Origin: Cryptobacterium curtum DSM 15641
Lineage (GTDB): Bacteria; Actinomycetota; Coriobacteriia; Coriobacteriales; Eggerthellaceae
NCBI RefSeq assembly: GCF_000023845.1
Contig: NC_013170.1
Span: 1,404,501 to 1,468,500, forward strand
Length of the DNA: 64,000 bases
Reading direction: 5' to 3'
A model generated the notes under the pieces. It worked only from the letters and a program-made list of their open reading frames with translations, ran no database searches and was not told the origin of the DNA. A program made the position numbers and the translations under genes. Shown one piece after another: positions 8,874 through 18,632 of this stretch (positions are counted from its first letter, which is position 1; each line of letters begins with the position of its first letter).

Positions 8874-8907
8874 AAAACCGTCCTCCCCCTTAGAAAAGTT
8901 GCAGAAT

Positions 8908-8923
8908 GGAAAAGTATATTTCC
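8908..8923. promoter_or_regulatory. Candidate operator in the TetR/flavoprotein divergent region
   Basis: GGAAA-N6-TTTCC is an inverted repeat 35 bp upstream of the TetR start. It is flanked by two direct copies of CCTTAGA (near 8888 and 8922). Position fits a TetR autoregulatory site; the sequence is short and unproven. Confidence 0.35.
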
Positions 8924-9161
8924 TTAGAGAAAGGTAGCAAAAATGAATCGCCTATTGTGACGAATGCTCTTAAAACCGTAAAATTCAAAAAAAGTGCAAA
9001 TGTTTATTCCATTGAACAGATCCGTGGCTTCACCCATTTTCGGGTACGGAAAGATACCCGCATGTGCGCGATGTGTTCTTGCAAAGATTCCCACACAATT
9101 AATCCCGTGAGGCCACCGATAGCTGTCAGATAGCTCATCGGCGATAATCAAGGAGGGAATC

Positions 9162-10862
9162 ATGTCAAATACTAATCTCAGTCGTCGCGATCTGTTTAAA
9201 TTCAGCGGTATCGCCGCTGCGGGTCTTGCCGGAGCTGCTGCTCTCTCTGGTTGCGCAAGTCCGAAAAGTGCCAGCGAAAAAACAGCGGACAAAACTACAT
9301 CAAACTGGCGCAACAAACCGGAAGCTATTACCAATATTTCCGAAACCGTGGAATGCGACCTTATTGTCGTCGGTGCAGGCAACGGTGGGCTCGTTGGCGC
9401 AATGACCGCACAGGAAGCTGGATTCGATGTAATTGTGCTTGAAAAATCTGGTGCGATCGCGCAGGCGCGCGAGGCTATCGGCACTATCGGTTCACGTCAT
9501 TCTCAGGGACATGAACCAGACATCCCCACCCTAATGAATCACGCTAAAACCACGCAGAGCGGCGATGTTAACATGGCGCTGTATCGTACCTGGGCAGAAA
9601 AGTCAGGTGAATTCATGGACTGGCTCGAAGATATTGAAACTCCTGCCGGCATGACCTTCCCCTTTGAATACCATTCCCCCGCCGACCCCCATGCCTATTA
9701 CCCCGCTATCTGCACAAATCCTGTTATGGGTGAATTTAATCCTCAGGGACCCAATATGGGTGCGTACGCCCATCTCGAAGTGCTCCGCGATCTGTTCTTG
9801 GCAGCTGGTGGGCGCATTGACTTCACCACACCAGCACGGCAGTTGGTGCAGGATGCTAGCGGCAAGGTAACTGGTGTTATCGCCCAGAACAAAGAAAAGT
9901 ACCTACAGTACAATGCTAAACACGGTGTCATCCTGTGCACCGGTGGCTATGGTGCGAACAAAGATATGGTTCAGGAGCTCTGCCCCGCCTCGCTGAATTA
10001 CTGCACAAGCACCGCAGCTACCACCGAAGAAGGCGACGGCATTCGTATGGCACTGTGGGCAGGCGGCGTACTTGAAAAGGGCGCTGGCGCTATGGTGTGG
10101 AATCGGAGCGTCGTCGATGACAGCGAAGAAGTTGGCCCTGAAAAGGCACAGCCGCTCTTTCTGCCGGCAAGCCAACCATTCTTGCGCGTAAATGTGCATG
10201 GTGAGCGCTTTATGAACGAAGACTCAACCTATCCGGAAATCTATGCACAGGGCACCCGTCAGCCACGCGGATTTAGCTGGCAGGTGTTTGACGGCACCTA
10301 CTGGGAAGATATCCAACGCTTCGACACAGGCGGGTGCAGTCGCCTGACGCCCGCACCTGATGGCAGTGCTTTTAATGCGGATGTATATAACTGTGAAGCT
10401 CTCAGTAAAGAGCACTTGGATTCAACCTGGATGCAACCAATGCTTGATGCCGGCATTCTCAAAAAGTGCAACACGATCGATGAACTAGCTGAAACCATGT
10501 TCCCCGAAAAGGAAGATCGTACGACCTTCCTAGCAACTATTGAGCGCTACAATTCCCTGCAAGCCACGGGCGATATCGATTACGGTAAAGCAGCATTTCG
10601 CTACAGTACCGTTGAAGAGGCTCCGTTCTACGCCATTCGTACCGCCGGCAACTTCCTGGTAACTATCAACGGCATTATTACTGACACAAAAAGCCGCGCC
10701 CTGCGTGAAGATGGCAGTGTAATTGAGGGTTTGTATGTCTGCGGTAACGACCAAGGTGGCTTCTACCCGCACAACTATCCCAGCGAGTTTACGGGTATTA
10801 ACGCAGGGCGAAGCGCAACCTTTGCTCGCATCGCTGCCAAGGACGCGTGCTCAATCGCCTAA
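9162..10862 (+). CDS. Secreted FAD-dependent fumarate-reductase-like flavoprotein (Tat substrate)
   Basis: A 566-residue catalytic flavoprotein of the fumarate reductase/succinate dehydrogenase superfamily. The N-terminus has the Tat motif SRRDLFKFSG and then a lipobox LSGC (Cys ~31), so it is exported folded and may be lipid-anchored. The FAD fold starts at DLIVVGAGNGGLVGA (~residue 67); the C-terminal GGFYPHNYPSEFTGINAGR completes the FAD site. GERFMNED lies in the substrate domain. No heme-binding CxxCH and no cytochrome or quinol-anchor gene is adjacent. Family members reduce fumarate, urocanate or diet- and drug-derived compounds; the substrate here is unknown. Confidence 0.9.
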   Translation: MSNTNLSRRDLFKFSGIAAAGLAGAAALSGCASPKSASEKTADKTTSNWRNKPEAITNISETVECDLIVVGAGNGGLVGAMTAQEAGFDVIVLEKSGAIAQAREAIGTIGSRHSQGHEPDIPTLMNHAKTTQSGDVNMALYRTWAEKSGEFMDWLEDIETPAGMTFPFEYHSPADPHAYYPAICTNPVMGEFNPQGPNMGAYAHLEVLRDLFLAAGGRIDFTTPARQLVQDASGKVTGVIAQNKEKYLQYNAKHGVILCTGGYGANKDMVQELCPASLNYCTSTAATTEEGDGIRMALWAGGVLEKGAGAMVWNRSVVDDSEEVGPEKAQPLFLPASQPFLRVNVHGERFMNEDSTYPEIYAQGTRQPRGFSWQVFDGTYWEDIQRFDTGGCSRLTPAPDGSAFNADVYNCEALSKEHLDSTWMQPMLDAGILKKCNTIDELAETMFPEKEDRTTFLATIERYNSLQATGDIDYGKAAFRYSTVEEAPFYAIRTAGNFLVTINGIITDTKSRALREDGSVIEGLYVCGNDQGGFYPHNYPSEFTGINAGRSATFARIAAKDACSIA

Positions 10863-10990
10863 CCAGTATTGAGATACCTCCCCATCACCCCGCCCTGTAA
10901 TGATTCCCTTTTTTGCACGCGTTCACTCCTTCGCGTCGATGGAATAATTCCTATCTACGCGTACCTTGAGTCCCATGCCCTCTCTCATGC

Positions 10991-11035
10991 AAGCGGACCG
11001 TGTTGCCACGTTGTCGGCCGCACGGTCCGCTTGTT
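10991..11035 (+). terminator. Rho-independent terminator of the flavoprotein gene
   Basis: AAGCGGACCGTG pairs perfectly with CACGGTCCGCTT, a 12-bp stem around an 18-nt loop, followed by GTTAAAGT. It sits 130 bp after the flavoprotein stop. Confidence 0.8.
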
Positions 11036-11103
11036 AAAGTAAGCCTATGAATCATGCGTTACACTGAACCGCACCATTAGAGCATTACCTGAAAGAGGCT
11101 GCC

Positions 11104-12225
11104 ATGACTGCTACAACTATCGCCAAGCGCGTCGGTTTGGTCATAGCTGTTCTTATTGCAATCCTGATACTTATTGTTGGAGGATATGTCATATACCTCG
11201 AGGCAACCTATTCCCGCATCGCTGATAACGTTGATGCACCCGTAGCAAACAACCCAGAAACCAGCCTTGAAACCGACCACACTTATACCGCTGTAACCTA
11301 CAACATCGGCTTCGGTGCCTATACCCCTGATTACACCTTCTTTATGGATGAAGGGATCATGGATGATGGCACCCAGACAACCGGCACTCAATCCCGAGCA
11401 GTCAGCAAGCAAAGCGTGGAAGACTGCACTGCAGGCAGCATCGCAATCCTCAAACGTCTTAACCCCGATTTCGCCTTAATCCAAGAGGTTGATACCGATT
11501 CTGACCGTAGCTTTCATGTCAACCAGAAACAATCGTTTATCGAGGCCTTTCCTTCTGACGGATCTTCCTTCGTCTCCGACTTTCATAGCGCCTTTCTCGC
11601 TTACCCCTTAACCGAGCCTCATGGTGCTGTTGAATCGGGCCTTCTTACCCTTTCGCGCGCTCATATTTCCTCGGCGGTGCGGCGCAGCTATCCTGTTGAT
11701 GGGTCGTTTCCCGCGAAGTACTTCGATCTCGATCGCTGCTTCGAGGTGATGCGCATACCCGTGCAAAATGGTCACGACCTCGTGCTTATCAACAGTCACA
11801 TGTCAGCCTACGACAAAGGCGGAAAAATTCGCGCACAGCAGCTGGCTCTTATCGGCAACATTATGAAAGCGGAATATGATACCGGTAATTATGTGATCTG
11901 CGGAGGCGACTGGAACCATGCACTTGCTGGGAGTGAAGATATCTACCCCTCAAAGCAACAAGTTCCTCCCTGGGTATCCATACTCGACGATGCCGACCTC
12001 CCCACTGGTTTCAGTATTGTAAAAGCAGATAATCTTTCTGAAGTAGCAAGCTGTCGTGGTTGCGATATCCCCTATGAAAAGGGCGTTACCTATACCACCA
12101 CCGTTGATGGTTTTATTATTTCTGACAACGTGCAAGCATACGCTGAAAATATCGACTGCGGGTTTACCTATAGCGATCATAACCCTGTAAAACTGACCTT
12201 CGAACTACAGGAAGCGCTCCAATAG
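11104..12225 (+). CDS. Membrane-anchored endonuclease/exonuclease/phosphatase (EEP) family protein
   Basis: Predicted metal-dependent phosphodiesterase or phosphatase. One membrane helix (residues ~10-32) anchors it, with the catalytic domain probably outside. EEP signatures follow in order: VTYNIGFG (~residue 63), the metal-binding Glu in DFALIQEVD, LINSHMSA, CGGDWNH and the terminal YSDHNPVKL. The 373-residue size suits the family, which includes DNases, sphingomyelinases and inositol phosphatases; the substrate cannot be read. AGAGG lies 6 nt upstream of the start. It is a single gene. Confidence 0.87.
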   Translation: MTATTIAKRVGLVIAVLIAILILIVGGYVIYLEATYSRIADNVDAPVANNPETSLETDHTYTAVTYNIGFGAYTPDYTFFMDEGIMDDGTQTTGTQSRAVSKQSVEDCTAGSIAILKRLNPDFALIQEVDTDSDRSFHVNQKQSFIEAFPSDGSSFVSDFHSAFLAYPLTEPHGAVESGLLTLSRAHISSAVRRSYPVDGSFPAKYFDLDRCFEVMRIPVQNGHDLVLINSHMSAYDKGGKIRAQQLALIGNIMKAEYDTGNYVICGGDWNHALAGSEDIYPSKQQVPPWVSILDDADLPTGFSIVKADNLSEVASCRGCDIPYEKGVTYTTTVDGFIISDNVQAYAENIDCGFTYSDHNPVKLTFELQEALQ

Positions 12226-12361
12226 GATTAGTGAAATCTCTGAAGCGGCTCACCTCGACGGGCAAAACAGCATGAGTTTACCACTTGCGCGCAATGCTAT
12301 GCGCAGTAAGGTGTGCGGATCTACTAAAGATCTACTGAGACAAAGATGTACTGGAACGTCT

Positions 12362-14044
12362 CTACTGTATGGCGAGATCGATTAATTCTTGCCGCGAATG
12401 TACACCAGCTTTTGCGTAAATATGCTTAACATGGGTAGCTGCCGTATCGCGTGAAATAACCAGTTCATCACGAATGTAGGGAACCGATCGCCCGCGCACA
12501 AGCAAGGAAAACACTTCTGTTTCCCGCGGTGTCAGTGAAAACTCGGCGGCAAGACGTGCAATCACCTCGTCAAATGATTCTTGTGGCGTGTTTTCTTGCG
12601 GGGATCCATCTTGAATCGGCACATCCACTATTTTCTGTTCCCCCGCTGTCGTGCTCACTTGCTCCCCCGCTATCGCTGAGGATTCTTTTGAAGCTACTGT
12701 CGGTCCGTTTTCCGAAGCCGTCTTGGCAGATGCAAATGCAAGATTGCGCAGAGGTACAGGATGCATAACTTCTAGGCGATCTTCAAACGCATAGGCTACA
12801 CTGCGCTCGTCACCCATCATACACATAGCCACAACAACCAAAAGGATCACGCAGACCGATGCTACCTGCGAAGCGGGAAATACCATACCAGCAAAGGAGC
12901 CGTCACCTAACGCAAGCAAACAGATAAGGCCGAGGGCATCGCCCACATGAACGAATATCCAACCCCATCCGTACGATTGCGTGGCGGTAGCCTGACCTGA
13001 TGCCACAAATCGCGCGAAGTACATCTGGGTAATCACGCAAAAGGCAAATCGTCCGGCAATTGAAGCACCATATGCAAGAAACGACCCTAAACCTTCCCCA
13101 AACAGGGAAATCGATGCAAAACCAGCTACCAGCAGGGGGCAAAGCCATCGAAACGCAAATGACACCGACACTCTCCGTGGCCCCGCAATAGACACCAAGC
13201 CAACAACTGCCATAACAAGCGCGCTGACCACAATGACCGCCTGCACCGACGTCACATCGCCAGCACTCCAAAAGCCCCCTTCAACGCAGACAAAAAAGCA
13301 GGCCGCAAGAATGCCCCATCCACTTCGCCCCATAGCGCGCAGGGCCCTGAAGGGCTGCTCAGTCAGCTGACTACCCGCCGTTTCGTGAACACTCTGACTG
13401 CCTGTAGAAAACGAATCGACCGAACGATTGCGACTATTTTGTCGATCTTCATGCTCCGCCCAGTAGAAGCACAAGCACGATGCCAGCGGAAGCGCCGCCA
13501 CAAACACTGCACCCACCACACCACTCATAGCTGAAACGGCCACGATACCAACCGAAGCAAGCAAGGCAGAGGCTGGAGCAAACAACTCAATTTCATCGCG
13601 GGAAAGCCGAGAATAGTAATCGCCCCAGATAACCCACAGAACCGCACTCCCCGCACCTGTGCATACTGCGCCAATAATAAACAGAACACCGCTGAGACCG
13701 TCGTCAAGCCCCAGCGAAGACGGCACGTGGACAAGCGGTGATGCCACTGAAGCACATAGAGCGGTAATAATCACGAACGCTTTGTGAGAGGTAACTAGGC
13801 CAGTGCGTTTTTCCAAAACAATCAATGCCAGCAACACAACAATGGTCGAACCGACCGGCAGCAACAGGTGCATGCCTCGCACCGATAGGCTTGCCTGCCC
13901 CTGCAAGTCCACCGCTCCCACAATTGTCGCAGCGATATCGGTGTAGAACATGCAGAATACCCAGGCGAGTAAAAACCCCCATCCCAACTGGGCAAATGAT
14001 GGCATACGCCATGCGTTACCTGCTGAAATACGCCCTGATTTCAT
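12362..14044 (-). CDS. LuxR family regulator with N-terminal 12-helix membrane domain
   Basis: A 560-residue membrane-bound transcription factor of a type very common in Eggerthellaceae. Residues ~15-420 form about twelve hydrophobic helices resembling an MFS carrier fold, probably a sensor. A variable Ser/Thr/Glu linker follows, then a LuxR helix-turn-helix (~495-560) with LTPRETEVFSLLVRGRS and VSRDTAATHVKHIYAKAGVHSRQELI-type residues. In related species such genes sit next to respiratory or drug-metabolising reductases and control them. Here it is convergent with the EEP gene and upstream of aroE, so its target is not evident. Confidence 0.9.
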   Translation of the reverse strand: MKSGRISAGNAWRMPSFAQLGWGFLLAWVFCMFYTDIAATIVGAVDLQGQASLSVRGMHLLLPVGSTIVVLLALIVLEKRTGLVTSHKAFVIITALCASVASPLVHVPSSLGLDDGLSGVLFIIGAVCTGAGSAVLWVIWGDYYSRLSRDEIELFAPASALLASVGIVAVSAMSGVVGAVFVAALPLASCLCFYWAEHEDRQNSRNRSVDSFSTGSQSVHETAGSQLTEQPFRALRAMGRSGWGILAACFFVCVEGGFWSAGDVTSVQAVIVVSALVMAVVGLVSIAGPRRVSVSFAFRWLCPLLVAGFASISLFGEGLGSFLAYGASIAGRFAFCVITQMYFARFVASGQATATQSYGWGWIFVHVGDALGLICLLALGDGSFAGMVFPASQVASVCVILLVVVAMCMMGDERSVAYAFEDRLEVMHPVPLRNLAFASAKTASENGPTVASKESSAIAGEQVSTTAGEQKIVDVPIQDGSPQENTPQESFDEVIARLAAEFSLTPRETEVFSLLVRGRSVPYIRDELVISRDTAATHVKHIYAKAGVHSRQELIDLAIQ

Positions 14045-14071
14045 ACCGCGATCAACCTTCCGACTAATCTT

Positions 14072-14950
14072 TTATCGGTACAGTTCTCGCTCGATAAGAT
14101 CGGTATCCATTTCGATGCCGTACCATATCTTTTCGCCAGCTGCCGCTTGCTCAATCAACATACCCAAGCCACCAATAGTCGTGCACCCACACACTCGCGC
14201 ATCTTTGAGCAGCTGCGTTTCGCGAGGAAAATATACGACGTCGGCCACCGCCATACCAGATTGTAGAAAATCGGCGGGCACCGGGGTTTCCGTTGAGGCT
14301 TCTCCCATACCGACCGAACTGGAATTAACCAGAATGTCTGCCTGCGCCACACACGATTGCAACGTTTGCACATCGGCAAGGGAATGAATCGCTATTGAAC
14401 AGCCCGTCCTATCATGGAGAGGGTTCGCGAGTCGACGAGCATTGTCTTCACTTCCACCGCCCAGGCGCACGAAGACATCAATTGTTGAAACGCCGTCGAG
14501 AGCAGCCTGAACAAGAATGGCAGAACCGGCGCCTCCACAACCAATGAGAACCATATGCGCGCCCTTATCCTTCACGCCGTGCTTACGCACGTTTTCCATG
14601 AAGCCAACGCCGTCGGTGTTGTACCCCTTGAGTATGCCATTCCGGCACGAAACAACATTCACCGCGCCCATAAGCTGCGCCGCTTCATCCAATTCATCAA
14701 GTAAGGGAACCACTGCTTGTTTCGCAGGCATTGTCAGATTGGCGCCATCCCAGGTATCAAGGGCGCGCATCGTTGCAAGAGCTTCTGGAAGATTGTCGTT
14801 TTCGATATCGAAGCACAAGTAAACAGCATCGATACCAGCCTGCGCAAATGAAAGGTTATGTGTCGCAGGAGACAATGAGTGATGGGTTGGTTTACCCAGC
14901 AGACAGACCATATGAGTTGACCCACTTATCGATACCGACTTCTCAACCAT
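14072..14950 (-). CDS. aroE: Shikimate dehydrogenase
   Basis: Reduces 3-dehydroshikimate to shikimate with NADPH. The 292-residue protein has LLGKPTHHSLSPATHN for substrate binding, the catalytic Lys in ANLTMPAKQA, NTDGVGF, and the Rossmann loop LIGCGGAGSAILV. The C-terminal GLGMLIEQAAAGEKIWYG is typical. The start at 14950 is chosen for the AAGGAGA site; an ATG at 14980 would add ten unconserved residues. It follows aroD by ~180 bp on the same strand. Confidence 0.96.
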   Translation of the reverse strand: MVEKSVSISGSTHMVCLLGKPTHHSLSPATHNLSFAQAGIDAVYLCFDIENDNLPEALATMRALDTWDGANLTMPAKQAVVPLLDELDEAAQLMGAVNVVSCRNGILKGYNTDGVGFMENVRKHGVKDKGAHMVLIGCGGAGSAILVQAALDGVSTIDVFVRLGGGSEDNARRLANPLHDRTGCSIAIHSLADVQTLQSCVAQADILVNSSSVGMGEASTETPVPADFLQSGMAVADVVYFPRETQLLKDARVCGCTTIGGLGMLIEQAAAGEKIWYGIEMDTDLIERELYR

Positions 14951-15128
14951 TGCTGTCTCCTTCCGATTTGACTGCCCCACTTGAATCGTTCTCTGCGAGC
15001 TTTCTATCTATGTACCCTCTTCTGAGGTGCTTTTTATAGCCCTCGACCGACCTTTAACCGGTTCGGTACATACATCCATTCTACAGAGCAAAGCCGTACT
15101 CGTGGCACCGCATACATGGTGCGCTCAC

Positions 15129-15908
15129 CTATTCAGCAAGCTCGTCATGCGCAAGTGCATCATGCAGCAGGTTGATAATCCTGCGCGCTTCAGCCAGCTC
15201 CACCTGGCCCGGAGCCGATGTCCCTGACACCGAGCAAAACGTTAAAGCTGAACCAAATGTTTCACCCGCAAGTCGCGTGATAACACCCTCCTTCCCCATA
15301 GCCATTGCCACAAGCGGCCCTTCGTCCGCGCGAGCACAGACCGCAGTGGCGCGCATTAGCTCAAACGCATCAGACTGAGCTCGCGCCATGGTTGCAACCT
15401 TTGCGATATCGGCACCCCATGTGCGCATCTGCCTGATTAATTCCACAATATCGTCTGATGGCGGGGTTGCCGTGAAGTCGTGAAATGAAACAACCGATGC
15501 CACGCCTTGCTCGCGTGCAGCCTTCGTTAGCGAGCGCACCGCGCGCTCGCCCAGCCCTATTTCAATATCAACTAAATCGGCTGCGTGCTCATCGATAAGA
15601 GAGGTGATCAGCGCTACCTGATCTTGTGATGATAGGCTCCCCTGACCGCCCTGCTCTTTCGATCGGAAGGTCACCAGCACGGGATTGTGGGGATATGCGT
15701 TTGTAAGCGCTGCCGCTTGATGAACAATTTCAGAGGGAGAAACGTGTGCATCGAGAAAATCGATGCGCCATTCAAGGCAATCTGCCCCAGCCTGCACGGC
15801 GCAGCGTGCTTGAGCAGCAAGATCTTCTTGCTGGGTTGACATAAGCGGGACAATTGTTTTAGGTGCACCCACCCCAAGAGGAATCTCTTTGATAATTAAG
15901 GGCTTCAT
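15129..15908 (-). CDS. aroD: Type I 3-dehydroquinate dehydratase
   Basis: Dehydrates 3-dehydroquinate to 3-dehydroshikimate through a Schiff base, the step before AroE. The 259 residues include ADCLEWRIDFLD, VLVTFRSKEQGG, the catalytic His in VVSFHDFTATP, the Schiff-base Lys in GADIAKVATMARAQ and the C-terminal GSALTFCSVSGTSAPGQ. Type I enzymes are less common than type II in Actinobacteria. aroE lies next; aroK is 20 kb away, so the shikimate genes are dispersed. Confidence 0.96.
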   Translation of the reverse strand: MKPLIIKEIPLGVGAPKTIVPLMSTQQEDLAAQARCAVQAGADCLEWRIDFLDAHVSPSEIVHQAAALTNAYPHNPVLVTFRSKEQGGQGSLSSQDQVALITSLIDEHAADLVDIEIGLGERAVRSLTKAAREQGVASVVSFHDFTATPPSDDIVELIRQMRTWGADIAKVATMARAQSDAFELMRATAVCARADEGPLVAMAMGKEGVITRLAGETFGSALTFCSVSGTSAPGQVELAEARRIINLLHDALAHDELAE

Positions 15909-16150
15909 TGCTATTTTCCTCTTTCTGCCGGTTTCCCTTTAACAAACAAGATAGCTTCTGTGATCGCTACAGTTTTGTCCTCTCTGACTGCTACGCCTTG
16001 TCTTCCGCAACTCAGCTGCGAAACCACATTCTCTACGATCACTGTAGGTGACCATACCGCCTGTGACCCTACAGATAAACCGATAAGACCTCTCACCCAC
16101 AGATGAGCTCAGCATGGTCACTCTTAATCGAGAAACCCCTGTAAAGCACT

Positions 16151-17590
16151 CTATTTTGTTGGAATAGTAGGAATCTCGGTATGATCGGGTTCGTTTAAGT
16201 TGTCTTCGTATACGTAATGCTTTGTCTCGCGTGCAATAAGACCCGAAAGCAGCAACACCATAATGATGTTCGGTATCGCCATGAGCGCATTGCCAATATC
16301 AGAAATGGTCCACACCATATCGCCAACGCCCAGCGCGCCCAAAAAGCCAACCGCCACATACAGCACCTGATAGGGACGAATAGCACGGCGGCCAAACAGA
16401 TACGTAACACACCGATTGCCGTAATAACTCCAACCAAGAATTGTCGAATAGGCAAAACTGACCATACCCACCACGAGAATTGGGGTACCAACGTACGGAA
16501 TTGTCGCGAATGCTGCACTGGCGAGCGCAGCCCCTTCTTTGATGCCGCCACCTTCGATAATGCCAGGATTTGCCAGGAGAGTTGACACCATAACCAAACC
16601 GGTAATAGCACAGATGACAACCGTTGACCAAAACGTGCCCGTCATGGCAATAAGTGCCTGTCGAGCTGGGTTTCTTGTAGCAGCTGCCGCAGCCACAATG
16701 GGAGCTGTACCCAAACCAGACTCGTTACTAAAGAGACCGCGTGCACAACCAAATTGAAGTGCCACCATAATGCCTGATCCCACAGCACCACCAAAAGCAG
16801 CCCGACCCGTCAGCGCAGAATCAAGGATGGTCGAAAGTGCTTGCCCCACATAAGAACCGTTATAAACCAGAACGATGATGCAGCCAAGGGCGTACGCCAC
16901 GGCCATAAAGGGAACGAGCTTCTCGCAGACAGTCGAAATAGAGCGCACCCCGCCAAAAATAACGAGCGCGACCGCAAGAGCAATAATAAGCGCGATAAGC
17001 CAATCAGGAGAACCAGGAATACTTGACTCAATAATGCCCGTCATAGCCGCCGACTGCACGGCAGATCCTGTTCCGATTGTTGCAATAACGGCAAAGAGGG
17101 CGAATGCCACAGCCCCTAAACGTGCCCACCAGGGGGTTGATCCGTCCGCGCGCGCAAACGCACGCTCCCACGCGTACATCGCACCGCCCAGCATTTCGCC
17201 GCTCGAATCTTTCACGCGGTATTTAACCGACGCATAAACCTCAGCGTATTTCGTCGCAATACCAAAGACACCCGTCAGCCACATCCAAAAGATAGCACCA
17301 GGGCCACCGGCGATAATAGCTGTCGCCACACCCACAATCGAACCAGTGCCAATGGTGCCAGCCAGGGCGGTAACAAGGGCGCCAAACTGGCTAACATCAC
17401 CTTCAGCATCGGGGTCTTCCACCACCGACATCTTAATGGCCTGGGGAAGCTTGCGCTGAATGAAGCCCGTGCGAATGGTAAGAAAGATGTGCGTGCCCAA
17501 GAGCAGGCAGATCATTACCGGGCCCCACACCACCGCATCAATTTGATTAAGAATAGCTATTATATCCATGCGGGCGATTATATAACGCAT
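16151..17590 (-). CDS. AGCS family alanine/glycine:Na+ symporter
   Basis: Sodium-coupled carrier for alanine or glycine, ~479 residues with about eleven membrane helices. Family motifs are visible: VWGPVMICLLLGTHIFLTIRTGF at the N-terminus, the GTIGTGSIVGVATAIIAGGPGAIFWMW block, ARGLFSNESGLGTAPIVAAAA and the terminal GDMVWTISDIGNALMAIPN. Starts at 17590 (AAGG 8 nt upstream) or 17569 (better match to family length) are both possible. It is a single gene. A second AGCS gene lies at 34006-35502, suggesting reliance on small amino acids. Confidence 0.93.
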   Translation of the reverse strand: MRYIIARMDIIAILNQIDAVVWGPVMICLLLGTHIFLTIRTGFIQRKLPQAIKMSVVEDPDAEGDVSQFGALVTALAGTIGTGSIVGVATAIIAGGPGAIFWMWLTGVFGIATKYAEVYASVKYRVKDSSGEMLGGAMYAWERAFARADGSTPWWARLGAVAFALFAVIATIGTGSAVQSAAMTGIIESSIPGSPDWLIALIIALAVALVIFGGVRSISTVCEKLVPFMAVAYALGCIIVLVYNGSYVGQALSTILDSALTGRAAFGGAVGSGIMVALQFGCARGLFSNESGLGTAPIVAAAAATRNPARQALIAMTGTFWSTVVICAITGLVMVSTLLANPGIIEGGGIKEGAALASAAFATIPYVGTPILVVGMVSFAYSTILGWSYYGNRCVTYLFGRRAIRPYQVLYVAVGFLGALGVGDMVWTISDIGNALMAIPNIIMVLLLSGLIARETKHYVYEDNLNEPDHTEIPTIPTK

Positions 17591-17826
17591 CGACCCTGCC
17601 TTGCAGCGCAAGTGCAAAATAAAGTCTAAAGTCTCAACCTCACCTAAAGTTTCAACCTCAGCCGCATCTCCAATCCAAAATGACTCAGCATTAAGAAAAA
17701 GGGTTTCATGAAAGTTCGCTCGTTTTCATAGTCGTAATTGGTAGAGCGAATATCGCTATACCATTCATCAAACCAAATACCAGAAAATTCTGCCTCATTT
17801 AAATTCAATACCTTCCTGCAAAGGAC

Positions 17827-17855
17827 TTTCCCTGTAAAGAAGAGCGTGCTAGAAT
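17827..17855 (+). promoter_or_regulatory. Promoter of the riboflavin transporter operon
   Basis: TAGAAT (17850-17855) with a 17-bp spacer from a weak TTTCCC -35 box. Predicted transcription start (~17862) falls exactly at the 5' edge of the FMN riboswitch. Confidence 0.55.
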
Positions 17856-17861
17856 TGCCCC

Positions 17862-18038
17862 GCTGTTTCAGGGCGGGGTGAAATTCCCCACTGGCGGTCA
17901 TTCGGCGCAGACAACAGCCTGCGATGCGCACTCTGCGCATGAACCGATAAGCCCGCGAGCCCTGCCGCGTTGGTTCGCGGTGGGGTTGATTCGGTGAAAA
18001 TCCGAAGCCAACGGTTAAAGTCCGGATGAAAGAGGCAG
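17862..18038 (+). ncRNA. FMN riboswitch (RFN element)
   Basis: The conserved blocks of the RFN element appear in order: CAGGGCGGGGTGAAATTCCCC, ACTGGCGGTCA, a variable ATGCGC/GCGCAT hairpin, GATTCGGTGAAAATCCG, CCAACGGTTAAAGTC and the closing GGATGAAAGAGG. The last block lies directly before the ribosome site of ribU, which suggests translational control with no room for a separate terminator. FMN binding is expected to lower expression of the riboflavin uptake operon. Confidence 0.95.
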
Positions 18039-18046
18039 GTGATCAT

Positions 18047-18631
18047 ATGTCTGAGCAGTATGCATCCATCCACAATACTAATAAATGGGAGACGAAAACT
18101 CTCGTGACGCTCGCACTTCTTTGTGCCATTAGTGTCATTTTGAGTTTTGTCGAGTTTCCCCTGATCCCTGGTATTGCCTGGTTGAAATACGACCCCTCAT
18201 GCATGCCAGCTATGGTGGCAGGCTTCGCTTTTGGACCGGCAGCTGGATTAGCTTGTGGCCTGATCAGCGCTCTTATTCATGGGATGATCATGGCAGACTG
18301 GGTAGGTGCCCTGATGACCAGTATTGTGGTAGCAGCGATGGTGGTTCCTTCTGCTGCGCTCTATCGGAAAAATCGCACGCTCAAAGGTGCCATTATCGGT
18401 TTGATCGTCAGCATTATCTGTACACTCATTGCTGCCATTGTCAGCAATCTAATTATCGACCCGCTCTACCTGGGTATGCCCTTCGAAGCAGTGGCTGCCC
18501 TTGTTGTACCCGCTCTGTTGCCTTTCAACCTGGCGAAAGCCTGCTTAAATTCCGTGCTGACCGTTATCGTGTATAAAAGCATCTCGAACCTTATTACTCC
18601 TAAGAAAAACCAGGTAAAGGGCCGTTCGTAG
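18047..18631 (+). CDS. ribU: Riboflavin transporter, ECF S-component
   Basis: Substrate-binding membrane subunit of an energy-coupling-factor importer. The 194-residue protein has about six hydrophobic helices, with LSFVEFPLIPGIAWLKYDPS and an AGFAFGPAAGLACGLISALIHG stretch typical of RibU-type S-components. The start at 18047 follows AGGTGAT; the ATG at 18026 belongs to the riboswitch 3' block and should not be used. The FMN riboswitch and the ecfA1-ecfA2-ecfT genes behind it support riboflavin as substrate, although the ECF module may also serve other S-components. Confidence 0.93.
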   Translation: MSEQYASIHNTNKWETKTLVTLALLCAISVILSFVEFPLIPGIAWLKYDPSCMPAMVAGFAFGPAAGLACGLISALIHGMIMADWVGALMTSIVVAAMVVPSAALYRKNRTLKGAIIGLIVSIICTLIAAIVSNLIIDPLYLGMPFEAVAALVVPALLPFNLAKACLNSVLTVIVYKSISNLITPKKNQVKGRS

Positions 18632-18632
18632 C

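Noticed and set aside
17644-17940. 98-codon minus-strand frame upstream of ribU
   Set aside because: Its first third is the reverse complement of the FMN riboswitch; the rest has no family match or ribosome site.
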